Part shown: piece after piece, positions 12,290-23,876 of the stretch
How the letters are laid out: each line of letters starts with the position of its first letter
How positions within the stretch are numbered: the first letter of the stretch is position 1
Origin: Annona cherimola
Taxonomy: Eukaryota > Streptophyta > Magnoliopsida > Magnoliales > Annonaceae
Direction of reading: 5' to 3'
Assembly: GCA_030490835.1 (NCBI GenBank)
Contig: CM059972.1
Location: forward strand, 92,985,137-93,049,136
DNA: 64,000 bases
Position numbers and translations under genes: made by a program
Notes under the pieces: model-generated
What the model saw: the letters and a program-made list of their open reading frames with translations, nothing else
Database searches by the model: none
What the model was told of the DNA's origin: nothing

Positions 12290-12929
12290 GAGAATTCCTT
12301 ACTCAATGATGAGTAAATACGATCAGGAAAGGAGGAAAGCCTTGTTATATGCAGCTTAATTATGCCTCTTCCATGCACATCCATTTCCATGTCCATAAGG
12401 ATAGCATATAATAATTATCGCATGGGGAAGTTTGTACTTCTTAGCTTTTGCAAATTAACCATATATAACATTTTTTGGGGAATCGAAGCTATCATTTACG
12501 TTTATTTGACATACTAAAAGTCACGTTAATTAGATACTTCGGCGTGGCCCATGGAAAATATACAACAATTTCATGAGCATGTATTTATTAGCTAGGATCC
12601 ACCCAGTTTCATCTATATGTATTTTTATATCTAAACAAATTAAATTTTACTATAATGGATAGCTTGAATTCATGTCCAAAAGTATCATGCCATCATGGTT
12701 TGCAAAAAGTTATTTATGTAAAATGTTCTTCTTGTAAATGAATGCCTCCTAAATTGTTATAATATTTCAATATTGGTATATGCTAGAAGTCAACAATTTT
12801 CACAATTTGGAAATCATTTAATCCTTTTATAGGCACAAGTTAATTAGGTAGAACTTTGATCGAAATGATTCTGTAAAGTGATTGCCAAAAATATATTAGA
12901 TTAATAGTTGGATTGGATTTCAGGGTGGT

Positions 12930-13117
12930 TTTTACATTTGATAAAATTATTGAAATAAAATTTTTTGGTTGAAAAGCTTTTGAAATGGGAGGAAATGATA
13001 GGAGTAATGATGAAGAGTAAGGAGAATAAAATTAAAAATAAATAAAGTAGTTATATAAAATTATTTAGTGTAGTGGAGGAAAAAAAGTTTTAGGTAGAAA
13101 ATTATTGCTTGGTGAAT
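12930..13117. mobile_element. Tourist-like MITE fragment
   Basis: It matches the family in reverse orientation: GAAATGGGAGGAAATGATAG, GGAGTAATGATGAAGAGTAA and TAGTTATATAAAATTATTTA are present. Both ends are eroded. Confidence 0.5.
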
Positions 13118-13329
13118 ACAAAACGCACATCATTATAATGGGTCACAAATTTAGGGGCTCCATGAATTTCCTTAAGTGGAATCACTTTTAGATAAACATA
13201 ATTCTCAAACAAAATTTCTTTTTTTTTGTCATATTTTTTATTGAAATATTTTACAAATTGTGACAACTGATATTACAATTAAATACATTCATAACCCTTA
13301 CAACATAAAAGAAAATTTTTCCTATAGCT

Positions 13330-13500
13330 TTTATTCTAGGAAAAATTTTGTATGAAATTCCACACTAGAGGAATTGTAAGACCCCCACAAATCAGGGGGA
13401 CTATTATAAATTATCCCTCATAAAGGAGAGATTCGAACCTGCAATGTCTGCCTTTCACACTTGCAAATTGACCATGACATCACAATTGTCGTGGCCTTTT
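13330..13500 (-). mobile_element. Possible tRNA-derived SINE
   Basis: On the minus strand a box-B-like GGTTCGAATC (13430-13439) follows, about 30 bp downstream, a weak box-A-like TGTCATGGTCAA (13468-13479), with the tail running toward lower coordinates. Box B is a full match to the Pol III consensus, but box A is poor, so this is tentative. Confidence 0.4.
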
Positions 13501-14699
13501 TGTCATAGTTGCTTTCCAAAAGAATCCAAGACCAAAAGAATGGAAGATTCTTGAATTGAACGTGTATTCCATTCCTTAGATAGTTTTTTCAACTTTCAGT
13601 ATAATTTTTTTATATTTTTTGTACAATTTTTCACATTCTCAACCTATATTATATTCTCATCCTATTTCTCCAATTCATTCAAGCTTTCGAATTGTTATAA
13701 ATCAACCTTACTTTTTGAAACTTAAAAAGAAAAAGAATTTTGGATTTCTCCCATGGAAGTACCTGCTCCATTTTCATCCCCGTCTCTACACTTATTCATC
13801 GTACAAATCTCTTCTTATTTCTATTCTCACTATCCTCGTTTACAAATTAGAAGAGAAAAGCTACTAAAAAATGAGAATGATGTAAGAATTCTAAGTAGGA
13901 GTGTTAATGAATCAGGTTGGATGGGTTTTAACTTAATGCTGATCCTAGCTTATTTAAAATATCTCAACCCTAATTTTTTTATTTATTAAAACTTCAACTC
14001 TAATCTATTTACAACTCATTTAGTAAACAGATTAGTGGGTTATTAATAGGTTATATAACAAATAACCTGAAAATCTAGATTCTGGCAAATAATGATTTCA
14101 TAAGAAGAAGTGAGATGATATTTTCAGAGCAAAAGAAATCAAATTAGGGCAAAAAAAATAGAAATTAGGCGGAAGGAGGAAGACTTAGCGAGAGAAAATA
14201 ATCAAGGGATATACATTTATATATATAGAAGTTATCTTATACATTTATATAAACCATAAGTTATAGTGTATTTGGCTCAAAATAAATCCTACATGCATTT
14301 AAATGTATCAATATTTTTATAATCATTTACTCATGTATAAATTATATCTTAGATAATTTACATGCTAAAAAAAATTTATAATTGGTATTTACATCGAACT
14401 ATTTTATTACATTGATTTTATACCATTTTCAGATAAGGCCCATAAAGATGTACAATTTGGATTGCAAATGCATGAGAATTTTTTAAAGCATTTTTTTAAT
14501 ATTGTAGATTATAAATTTTTTAATTAAGTTAATGTTTCATTCTATTGGAGTTTGGTTATGTGATGCCTCATCCTCATCCCCTGCACTACCATGCACAAGG
14601 TCTAACAGTATCAAACATACTATTCCAGGATCTAAATGAGAGTGCATGTAAGAAAAACACAACATGGAGACAAACATATGACCACACCTAGAAGAATAT
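13501..14699. other. Intergenic DNA
   Basis: No gene is recognised. The short ORFs at 13619-13989 are AT-rich and show no protein similarity that I recognise. Confidence 0.35.
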
Positions 14700-14991
14700 G
14701 TGCATGTTTTGTTTAACACAAAAACTTTTCAAGTCAAATTTTTTCGATGTAAAACTTTTTACTTTCCTCAACTATATTATTTTTAATCATTTTTTTCACA
14801 TTTTCTTATATAATTACCCTACCTTTCAACCATTGTTGTATAACTACTGATACAACAAATCTATTTATTTTAACTTTATCTTCTTCACTCCTCATCATTA
14901 CTCTTATTACATCAAAGCATTTTTCTCAATTTAAAAACTTTTACACCAAAATATTCTCACCTAAAATTTTTATCACTTTCCAATTATACCC
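14700..14991. mobile_element. Tourist-like MITE, diverged copy
   Basis: Family blocks CTTTTCAAGTCAAATTTTTT, CTACCTTTCAACCATTGTTG and CATCATTACTCTTATTACAT are present and the end ATCACTTTCCAATTATACC is eroded. It is non-coding. Confidence 0.6.
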
Positions 14992-15169
14992 TATATATCT
15001 TCACACTCTATATATCTAATAAACCCATTTCATAAAATAAAAATGGATAAAAAAATTATATTTCATTACTACAATTAAATTTACATTAATGCCTTATGCT
15101 ATTATAAATATAAAATCACCATCTAAGATCATACGTTTTTTATCGATACAATATTACAACAACCTCTTG

Positions 15170-15365
15170 TATTAGTTCCTACTTATTTATAGGAAAGACT
15201 AAACAAGCTCCCACCGACGTATATGGGAGACTATGCTCCCATTTATTTATAAGAGAGACCACAAGCTCCCGAGACTATGCTCCCACTGACATGTGGGGAG
15301 AATTGAACCCCGGACAGCAGCATAACTACTCACAATCCCGACCACCTGCGCTAGTCCAGGTAGCC
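15170..15365 (-). mobile_element. tRNA-derived SINE
   Basis: On the minus strand a good box A, TAGCGCAGGTGG (15342-15353), is followed 32 nt later by box B GGTTCAATTC (15300-15309), the spacing of a tRNA-type Pol III promoter. The body beyond the head contains two related AAGCTCCC/GGGAGACTATGCTCCC segments. No tRNA cloverleaf can be completed, so it is a SINE head and not a tRNA gene. Confidence 0.6.
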
Positions 15366-15382
15366 ATCTAGAGTCATACTTA

Positions 15383-15663
15383 GGGTGTGTTTGGTAATGA
15401 ATAAAACTTTTGATGAAAAGTTTTGGAGAGTAAAAGTTGTCAAATGATGTGATATAATAGGAGTAATGATGAGTAGTAAAGATGATAAAGTTAAAATAGA
15501 TAGGTTAGTTGTGTGGATAGTTGTGTAGAAATGATTGAAAAGTAGGATAGTTGTATAGAAAAATGTGAAAAAATAATTAAAAAATATGATAGTTGTGGAG
15601 AATGAAAAGTTTTAGATTGAAAAGTTTTAACTTGACATGTTTTATTAATTGTCAAACGCACTC
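15383..15663. mobile_element. Tourist-like MITE, complete copy
   Basis: The termini GGGTGTGTTTGG and CAAACGCACTC are inverted repeats, flanked by TTA at 15380-15382 and 15664-15666. It is 281 bp and non-coding. It is the best-preserved reference copy for the family in this orientation. Confidence 0.9.
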
Positions 15664-16102
15664 TTAGAATCACATCTCTAATGCGAGACATTATTTTTAG
15701 TTAGGTAGCAAACTCCTTTACCAATTACCACCATTTATTCGACCGCTAAAGCTGACGACTAAACCCAACCAGCCTCGATTATCACATGTCATGTCTCTTC
15801 CCTTATATCCTCGACATTCGTTTCCTCTTCATCTATCCATCATTATCATCTAATAGATCCCTCCTTATCTAGAGGAATAAACTTATCCTTTAACATAGAT
15901 GGAACTGGTGGTTGATACTTGTGATAGCCACATAAAGGTTTATTCCTTCTGACTCTCATAAAATTATAGTTCCTACCATTATCAAAAGAATGAATGTGCC
16001 ATAAAATACACATGCTTTTATGTCCTTATTTATATTACAATTAAATTTATCCAAAATCAAATATACAATCACAAAATATACTAAGGATAAAACTCGGGAT
16101 GG
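15664..16102. other. Intergenic DNA
   Basis: No gene or repeat boundary is recognised. Confidence 0.35.
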
Positions 16103-17045
16103 GTAAAGGATATCCTAAATCTCCACCCTACCTTTTAAAAATCTTGTATAATTGTCACGCACAGACCCAGAAAAGCAATCATTGGGTCTGACGCACAGAG
16201 CACACAGACCTAGAAAATGTCCATTGCGCCTGTGGGTTATGGGCCTCACAGTGTGATATTGTCCACTCCGGCCTGGCAGCTTAGCTGCATGGCTTTAAAA
16301 CGTATCACACCATATTGAACTTGAGACCCACTTATAAACTACCAGGAACTTTCTCCATTTTCGATGTGGGATTCGGTTTTGGGCTATTACAAGCCCACTA
16401 GCTTCCGCTTGGTTCATCCTCAAACCACAACTCAATTGTGAGTTTCTGCCTGTAGCTCTAACTTTCACTGGTTCAACTCTCCGAACCACATCTACTAGAG
16501 GGGGAGACACTCTTATACCACTTGTCATGCACAAACCCAGAAAAATGACAATTGGGCCTGACGCACAGAGCACACAGAACCAGAAAACGTCCATTGGGCC
16601 TGTGGGCTCTGGGCCTCACATTGTGATATTGTCCGCTCTGGCTTGGCATCTTAGCCGCACGGCTTTAAAACGCGTCACATCATATTGAACTTGAGACCCA
16701 CTTATAAATTACTAGGAACTTTCTCCCCTTTTCGATGTGGGATTCGGTTCTTGGCTATTACAATAACTCTATTTTTTATATTAGGTTAGGGCAAGAGCAA
16801 TTTGATCTTCACCTCTGCTGGGATAAGTTTCTATCTTGGGATTATGTTAATGGTCTAAAGCTAATCTGACTATCTTCATGCATTTATAAATCATGATGAT
16901 GAGGGTGATGAAAATCTTTCTTACAATCTTATTCTGTTGGTTTCATGCATTTATGAATCATGATGATGAGGATGATGATAAGGATGATGAAAATCTTTCA
17001 TATAATCTTATTTTGTTGGTTTCATGATATAAAGATATTAAACGT
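16103..17045. repeat. Direct repeat copy A, interrupted by a TRIM
   Basis: Flanks 16103-16152 and 16768-17045 together match copy B (17057-17305) through shared phrases such as CTCCACCCTA, CTATTTTTTAT, ATGGTCTAAAGCTAATCT and CATGCATTTATGAATCATGA. Copy A has an extra internal duplication of the ATGATGATGA portion (about 16875-17030). Confidence 0.75.
16153..16762 (+). mobile_element. TRIM (miniature LTR retrotransposon)
   Basis: Two direct LTRs, 16153-16391 (239 bp) and 16523-16762 (240 bp), both begin TGTCA and end GGCTATTACA, so they have TG...CA ends. They bracket a 131 bp non-coding interior that ends in a purine-rich AGAGGGGGAGACAC. The flanks ATAAT (16148-16152) and ATAAC (16763-16767) are a 5 bp target duplication with one mismatch. 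The size and lack of coding make it a TRIM. No 5S-like domain was recognised, so it does not look like Cassandra. Strand is assigned from the purine tract preceding the right LTR. Confidence 0.85.
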
Positions 17046-17056
17046 GTATTTTTATA

Positions 17057-17305
17057 AAGGGTATCCCAAACCTCCACCCTATTGTTTAAAAATCCTGCAT
17101 AATCCTATTTTTTATTTTAGGTCAGGACAAGAATAATTTGGCCCTCGGCTTTCTTAGGATAACATGCTATCTTGGGATCATGTCAATGGTCTAAAGCTAA
17201 TCTTGCTATCTTCATGCATTTATGAATCATGATGATGAGAATGATGAAATCCTTTCACACAATCCTATTATGTCGGTTCCATGATATAAAGATACTAAGC
17301 ATGCT
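17057..17305. repeat. Direct repeat copy B (unoccupied TRIM site)
   Basis: It aligns with both flanks of the TRIM. At the position of the insertion it reads GCATAATCCTATTTTTT without interruption, giving the empty-site sequence. Confidence 0.75.
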
Positions 17306-17338
17306 TTATAATAACACATCTAGGTAAAGGAGAGGGGG

Positions 17339-17475
17339 AAACTCATTTTTCCTTATATTCCAATCATTTTATCTACTTTAATTACTTTATGTTTTATTTG
17401 GTCCTTATATTCTAATCATTTTCTCATATAACTACCATGTTTATTCTCATTTTACCCTTGTCATATCACATTAAG
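17339..17475. mobile_element. Tourist-like MITE fragment
   Basis: It shares TATTCTAATCATTTTCTCAT and TTTACCCTTGTCATATCACA with the reverse complement of the 20550-20804 element. No ends are preserved. Confidence 0.4.
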
Positions 17476-19600
17476 GTTCTTAATGTTAGAGGCACCTAAC
17501 ATGGTTGTTGGCATAGCGGTCATATTCAATGAACATGTAAGGTAATAAGAGATCAACATAAAAGTTTTCCCCAACATATATTCCTTCCTTTCGAAAATAT
17601 ATGTCTAACTAGACTAGCGGTGAGGAGAGCGAATATCATAATTTTATATCATTGATCTCTTCAAAGTAGCTGTAAATCTTACTTAGCAGTTCTTTAGCAT
17701 TCCTCGAATAAGCTTTCATCAAAAAATAAATATTTGAAAGTAGATGACTACAAACGATCAGATGAACTGAATAAATGTGTAAGAATAGGAGTTTATCCTT
17801 TGAGATTTATTAAAGACCATTGAATGGCACCATGTGCAGCTAGCATATTGGTATTCACAAATTTTTGTTAAAATGTGGAAATATCTTAACATTCATAGTT
17901 TCATTATGTGTGTCAAGCATTTCTAGCCCTTGTTAGAAGTGTAATTATAGAGAGACACACAGTTGCAAGAGATGGCTTGACTATCAAATTACACTTAATT
18001 ACTATATCGACTCCATTAGTGTGAGAATTGCTCCAAATGAATGATGTAGCACTTAGAGGACCATCAGTGGACTCTATGAAATCATTTAGTGAAGGCCTCT
18101 TAGGGAGACATTTCTGTTTTGACTAAGAAGAGGAACAAGATAACAAAAGAAGATATTACTATAGCAATGGATAGAGACCTAACCTTAGCTAGGAGTATTG
18201 CTTTGATAAGGGGCCAAGATCTCTCTTTGTGAGGATCCTTACTCTTAGTGTTCCCATCTTCCCTATGGGATCAGGAACACAGAGTGTAGATCGCATGATA
18301 AGGAGAGCAATGTTGCTTATATGATTAAAGCAAATATGTCCTCTTTTGTTCACTCTACTCAAGTGCCCCTTTCCATGGAATTGATAGGACATCCTATTGC
18401 TAAGCTAATTAGAGAATCATTATGAGACCTTCAAAAGTTTACTTTGGGCATTCTTTGTGCAAGTTGCCTTGTATTGGTTCATGTCGAGTGTGCCTAAGTT
18501 CAATTTTGTGTGCATTTGGTGTTAGCAATATTCTTTGAGTGTCCATGAGGATAAATATTGTATGTTAGAAATCCAGAGGATGCTTTTCTTCTTTTAGTTT
18601 TAATAATAAGTGTAAATGAGCCCTCTTGTAGTTGTAATGATGAGTGAAGAGGAAAGATTCCTCTCTCATCTGTTGTTGTGGGCGTTCATGACATACTTAT
18701 ATGGCTTGTGTCTTATGTAAAGTTAGTTGTAGTAATAGGCTATTCTTAGCATTGAGCCCAATTGAGATGCCTTATTATTTATTATAAATAAGGAGATGTG
18801 TGCTTTGTGGTTATAGAGGTATATGGTATAGTGGTATTGAAATAGCCTATTCAATTGTTTCTTACATGACAAGAACTGGAGTAATGATTTTCAGGCCAAC
18901 TCTTGTATACAACTTATGTAGGTACCACATGTTTCCTAGTGCATTAGTATGTAAGAGATGTTGGTTTGATTAGAAGAGGTTGTTGGAGCACTATAACTCA
19001 TGGAGTTGATTATGTAGTATTTTGAGGCAAAGATCACTTATTAGACGATATTATTATTAAGCCTCACTCGCAAGGGGGTTCAAGTAGATGCAGTATTGAG
19101 CATCTAAGTGGTGGTGGGTTATGTTGATTGATGAGTTGGAGGTAGTTATGATGATATGCTAACCATGTCTGGGTTATGTCCTATGATACTAGTGGGTGTG
19201 AGTTTGTGTGGTTACCCTTTTAGTTAGTTTTTATGATAACAAAACGAACTTGATTTATTAGTTTTGATTTTGAACGTGTTGGTTATGATGATATGTCAAT
19301 GAGATTTGTTTGCACTCTCTTACACAATGAGATATTGAAATAATCATGGTGTCTGTAAAATTATCTGTTTACTTATAGTGCGATATGCTCTTTAAAGAGG
19401 TTGCTTTAAGTTAGAAACTTGTGTTTATCTTGAGAACGGAATCTTATAAGAATATGTTTGCACTTTTAAAAAGTAGGTAAAATCTTATAATAATACACTT
19501 GTTCTTTTAAGAGGCTGCTAACTTGTTTTAATCTTGAGAATGAAATTTTATAAGAATATTGTTTGGGATGTTGGAAGTGAAATAAAATATGCTATATGTG
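17476..19600. other. Unassigned degenerate sequence
   Basis: This stretch is less AT-rich than its surroundings, and short frames between about 17940 and 18400 look coding-like but are broken by many stops. I recognise no domain. A direct repeat of about 40 bp (CTTGAGAAYGRAATYTTATA core) occurs at about 19424 and 19526. It may be the eroded interior or 5' flank of the LTR-like sequence that follows. Confidence 0.3.
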
Positions 19601-20450
19601 CTCTTAAGATGACTAGAAGTTGGTTTATGCATGTTGGAATTGTTGTGGATGTTGATTAACTTGAATCGAATTCAGCTTCTTAATTCATTTTCAGAAAAAT
19701 AGGAAAAAGTCCAATATTTCTTATGGAAAGGTCGACTATTTGAGATAACAAGTTGACTAATAATTGAGTCTATCTCTCTAACCTCTCTATTTGCCAAAAA
19801 GTTTGACTATTTTAGGGAAAACATCGACTATTTTTTGGCAATTCAAAAAACATGTGGAAACCATGTGACTAAATTTCTTTTGGATTATTGTTGCTATCTT
19901 TTAAGCTACTTTTTAGGAAAGGACTTGTGATTATAAAAAGAAATTCAAGGCCAAAGCAATAAGCATACTGTTGTAATGAGAAAACTCAAAGAAAAATCTT
20001 AAAGATTGAAGAGGAGATCTCGAGGGAGTCGCTGCAAAAGAACCAGGAGCTTGAACGTAAAGACTTTACCTACATGGAGCTCATGTAGATGTGTTAAATT
20101 GGTTTATTTTATATTTTTATTTATTTTTGTATTATCTTAGTATTGATAGCGATCAAATCAAAAGAAAGTGAATCGGGGTATTGATGATTTCACTAGTTAC
20201 TTTGAGCTAGGTGGAAAATCTAGAGATGATTGCTTTGATTGTTCCACTATAACTTATGTGATTGACATTCACTAGTGCAATTTAAGCCTAGTATGCCTAG
20301 AGAGTGGAATAGGTCAAGGAGACCAAACTATTGTAATTATTTTGTCTCTGTGATTTGGGATTTCATATCATGGCTATGTTTTCCATTGATTTCTTTTTCT
20401 CTATACAAGATCTCATGAATAGCCATTACACATGGCCAAGAGTGGGAGTT
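19600..20450 (+). mobile_element. Diverged LTR-like sequence of the SIRE-like family
   Basis: GTCGACTATTT, GTTGACTA and TCGACTATTTT motifs (19730-19840) precede a stretch around 20200-20345 that resembles the R/U5 of the better LTRs: a GAGAGTGGAATAGGTCAAGG phrase corresponds to GAAGAGTGGAGTAGGGAAGG there, and CCACTATAA is shared. Termini were not found. Relationship is inferred from order of motifs, so confidence is low. Confidence 0.35.
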
Positions 20451-20549
20451 GAAGAGAGTATTCCCATATATTTTTGTGTTTGAGGTCGATTGTGGATTGA
20501 AAACAATCAACAATGTGATTTTAGGAAAGAGGGGTAGTTAGGATGCTTA

Positions 20550-20804
20550 GGATGTGTTTGAAAATGTGAGTGGTAAGAAGGGAAATGAAAAAAATTTTGA
20601 GAATTGTGAAAGTGATATTTGTGAAAGTAATATAATACGATAGAGGTAAAGTGATAACAAATAAGATAACTATACAAAAAATGATTAGAATATAGGAATA
20701 AAACCATAAAAAGTAGGATAATTAAGGTAGTTAAAATAATTAAAATTCATAAGAAAATAACTTTCTCATTTCCCTTTCCCCTTATTACATACCCAAACAA
20801 AGCC
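20550..20804. mobile_element. Tourist-like MITE, second subfamily
   Basis: The termini GGATGTGTTTG and CAAACAAAGCC are imperfect inverted repeats with TTA on both sides (20547-20549 and 20805-20807). It is 255 bp, non-coding, and its interior differs from the main Tourist family. Confidence 0.8.
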
Positions 20805-21840
20805 TTAAATAAATTTATATGATACCTAAGGCATTCAATATGTTCTCACGTGGATGCGAATGAGTTTGATGTGTGAATTCCTTGTTTGAAACTCCTTTAC
20901 GATTATTAAGTTTCTTTTGTTGAAACCAGAACTCAAAAAGTTACTTTGAGGTCGGGAATAGCGAGTTAAGATGCATTCCATGCACGTGATGTATGTGGAT
21001 ACCTTTCATGGAGTTTGGAATTCATTGGAGTGGACTGTGCAGTAATTTGCATGAGTGTGGAGTCACTTTTCTATTGATAATGGAAAAGAGTAAATTTTGA
21101 TCAAGTGGTGAATAATTTCTCTTAAATTAGTTCTCTCATGTAGCCCTCTTCATTCATTCATTCATTTTATTTTTATAGCCTTAAGCCTTTCTAATACTCG
21201 TTGAGTAGTTTTATGAATCCTCTTTAATGAAACTTAACATAATTAGGATTGTAACCAGGACAAGTTATCTAAGTTGAAAGTTACCCTAACTCATTTAAAA
21301 AATCCTAACACCAATCCATTTATAACTCATTTTATAATATCAGCCATCACCTTAACCTATTTACCATAAACATATTGGGTTATGTGTTGTCAACGAGTTG
21401 ATAAAATGGATTAAATAATGAAAATAAAAATGATAAAGAATTTAAAATCTAATCATAAATAAAGTCTAATGTGTATCTTTACTTCAATTTAAAAACCCAA
21501 TTTTTATACTTAATTTTAATTAGAATATTGATTTTATTATCAATAGTTATGCATACTTACGGAAAAACATCAACAATATATTAACTCTTTTATCTTATGG
21601 TTTATAAATGAGTTATACAAGTTGACAAGTTAAACAAATTAGGTAATTATGTTGATAGGTTGTATAAGCTTGACTTGCAACAAATACATTTATATAAATG
21701 GATTAACAGGTCTTATAAATGGGTTGGCAAGTGAAACCTTAATTCAACTCAAACTAGATTCAATGAGCCTAAGTCATGGGTTTAGTTACACTTCTAACCA
21801 TGATGATGAAATGGAAATATAATTAATTATGAGTTTGTTC
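20805..21840. other. Intergenic DNA
   Basis: No gene is recognised. The right half (about 21240-21800) has repeated GGTTATGT/TAACCTATT words that may be an eroded repeat. Confidence 0.3.
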
Positions 21841-22164
21841 CAATGCAACCGGATGCATTGAACTGGTAATTCTATTATTATTATTTTTTGAATTTTTTTT
21901 TATGAAACTCTTAATCTATGCATTTTTATTTTACAGTTCAGGTTTTATCATTTTTCGAAATATGTATATATATTTTTTGATTTTTGAAAATAGGGATAGT
22001 TTAGTCATCTAAAAAGTACCCAAACCCCCTTATTTTTAAAAATAAAAAAATATATACACATATTTTCAAAAATGGTAAAACTTAAAATATATATATTAAA
22101 TAATCCTAGATTAAAAGTTTATAAAAAATTTCAAAAATAATTTTGAATGCATCCGGTTGCATTG
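21841..22164. mobile_element. Foldback element, CAATGCAACCGGATGCATT termini
   Basis: The 19 bp terminus is repeated exactly in inverted orientation at the right end. The core has the AT-rich hairpin with AAAATGGTAAAACTT shared with the other foldback elements. The terminus itself is quasi-palindromic (ATGCAACCGGATGCAT). Length 324 bp. Confidence 0.85.
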
Positions 22165-22508
22165 AATCATTTTCCTTAATTACAATATTCAAGATCATTT
22201 CATTCAAAGCTTTCATTCAAAGCTTACAACATTCAAAGTCTAAATTAAGAAGTAATTTTATATAATCAGAAAGGTGATCAACAGCGTCATAAAAGTCAAA
22301 AAACTCTTTTAATAATTGCTCAGAACCACACAAGAAGAATCTAGCTAGGAAATGATGTACTCGTAGAAATATTAGCCAGATGCGTAATTATTTATAGTAA
22401 AGAATCTACAGATAAAAATCGAGAAGACAAACATACCCAATTGGCAAATAATATATGTATCTTATTTTCAAGCAAGGAATCTCCATGTGTAACACCATCC
22501 AATTAATT

Positions 22509-22592
22509 GGTATTTATTCCTTTTTTAATGGCTGAAGTATAGCATCCAATAGGTATTTATTCCTTTTTAATGGCTGAAGTATAGCATCCAGT
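22509..22592. repeat. Tandem duplication, about 43 bp unit
   Basis: The phrase from GGTATTTATTCC to AGTATAGCATCCA occurs twice head to tail with nearly no divergence, indicating a recent local duplication. Confidence 0.9.
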
Positions 22593-22789
22593 ACTTCTAA
22601 TCGGAGACGAATAACGACAGGCTGTGATGTACGAAATCAGGATATCTTCAGGGAATCACATCTGTCCGTACTGGGTCCATCAAATCAGGAACGTTGTCAT
22701 TTCAATAAGCTACATATTGCATAGTTGACCCCATTGAAATTTCATTATTGACTCTATTTTGAGGAGCTTTAATGATTATACGGTAATAA

Positions 22790-23052
22790 TGAAAAAATGT
22801 CAATCTAAAACTTGTCAATCTAAAATTTTTCACTCTCTATAATTATCAAATTTTTTTAATCATTTTTTCACATTTTCCCATACAACTATCGTACTTTTCA
22901 ATCATTTCTACACAACTACCCATACAATTAACCTATCTATTTTAACTTTATCATCTTTACTCCTCATCATTACCCCTATCATATCACATCATTTGACAAC
23001 TTTTACTTTCCAAAACTTTTCATCAAAAGTTTTATCAATTCCTAAACACACC
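22790..23052. mobile_element. Tourist-like MITE
   Basis: Blocks CTAAAATTTTTCACTCTCTA, TACTTTTCAATCATTTCTAC, CATCATTACCCCTATCATAT and the terminus ATTCCTAAACACACC match the family. The left terminus is eroded. Confidence 0.7.
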
Positions 23053-23149
23053 TGAAATCTAAATCGTCTATTGCACTTAAAATTATTTTTTAAGTGGGAG
23101 ACCAATTTTCAAATTTTATCTTGAGCCATGATGTTGTTCGCCTCCTCTA

Positions 23150-23560
23150 AATAATAACTTACTTGGCACACTCCAAAAAACTTATTCGGAATTTTTTTTT
23201 TTTTTTTTTTTTGCTTTTTCCATGAACTAGTTATTATTGTTCTTTTTGAAGAACATGAACTTATCAATTTAAGTGTATCTAATATATAAACTAAGTTTTA
23301 CCATTTTTAAAATGTATATATAATTTTTAAATTATTAAACACAAGATTATTTTGGCAATTTTTAACCATTAAAAATGGCTAAAATACTCTTATATTTAAA
23401 AATCTAAAAAATATAACTATATCCAAAAATGTTAATACTTGATTTATACATTAAATACATCTAGATTAATAAATATATAGAAGATAAAACGAAAAATAAT
23501 TGATTAATTTTGTGGAGTAGGATGAGTAAACCACAACTTAACTCGGGCTAATAGGATCAT
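23150..23560. mobile_element. Foldback element, diverged
   Basis: The core hairpin CCATTAAAAATGG with flanking AAGTTTTACCATTTTT is present. The right end CGGGCTAATAGG and the ACTTAACTC words resemble the 9955-10293 element. The ends are unclear. Confidence 0.55.
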
Positions 23561-23619
23561 GCCTAGGGTGTATAATTTTATATTTTTGGATAATAATCAC
23601 TGGATGTATCCTATAGCAA

Positions 23620-23876
23620 TATATGGGTGTTTTGAGCTCTTTCTTTCACTTTTTCTAATTTTTCTTCTATTTTTATATGGACTTATATGCAATCTTTATA
23701 TACATTAAAATTTATTATTTTCGATTTTTTTTTAATTTCAAAAAATATTCAATCATTTTCATCTCAGTTATATAAAAATTTAATAATGGTAAGTTTTGAT
23801 ATATAAACTAAATACATACGGGGCCACTAAAAAATGAAAAGAAAATGAAAAAAAGCTCAAAACACTAACATATATT
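23620..23876. mobile_element. Foldback element, TGTTTTGAGCT termini
   Basis: Left ATATATGGGTGTTTTGAGCT pairs with right AGCTCAAAACACTAACATAT. The interior is AT-rich and contains AATGGTAAGTTTTGATATAT, recalling the shared core. Confidence 0.65.

Noticed and set aside
15299..15354. tRNA gene from box A/B
   Set aside because: No cloverleaf with acceptor and anticodon stems can be drawn. It fits a SINE head better.
16153..16762. Cassandra TRIM with a 5S RNA domain
   Set aside because: Size and structure fit a TRIM, but no 5S box A/C-like sequence was recognised in either LTR.
17940..18400. Host gene in the less AT-rich stretch
   Set aside because: All frames are broken by multiple stops and no domain is recognised. 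Listed only as unassigned degenerate sequence.
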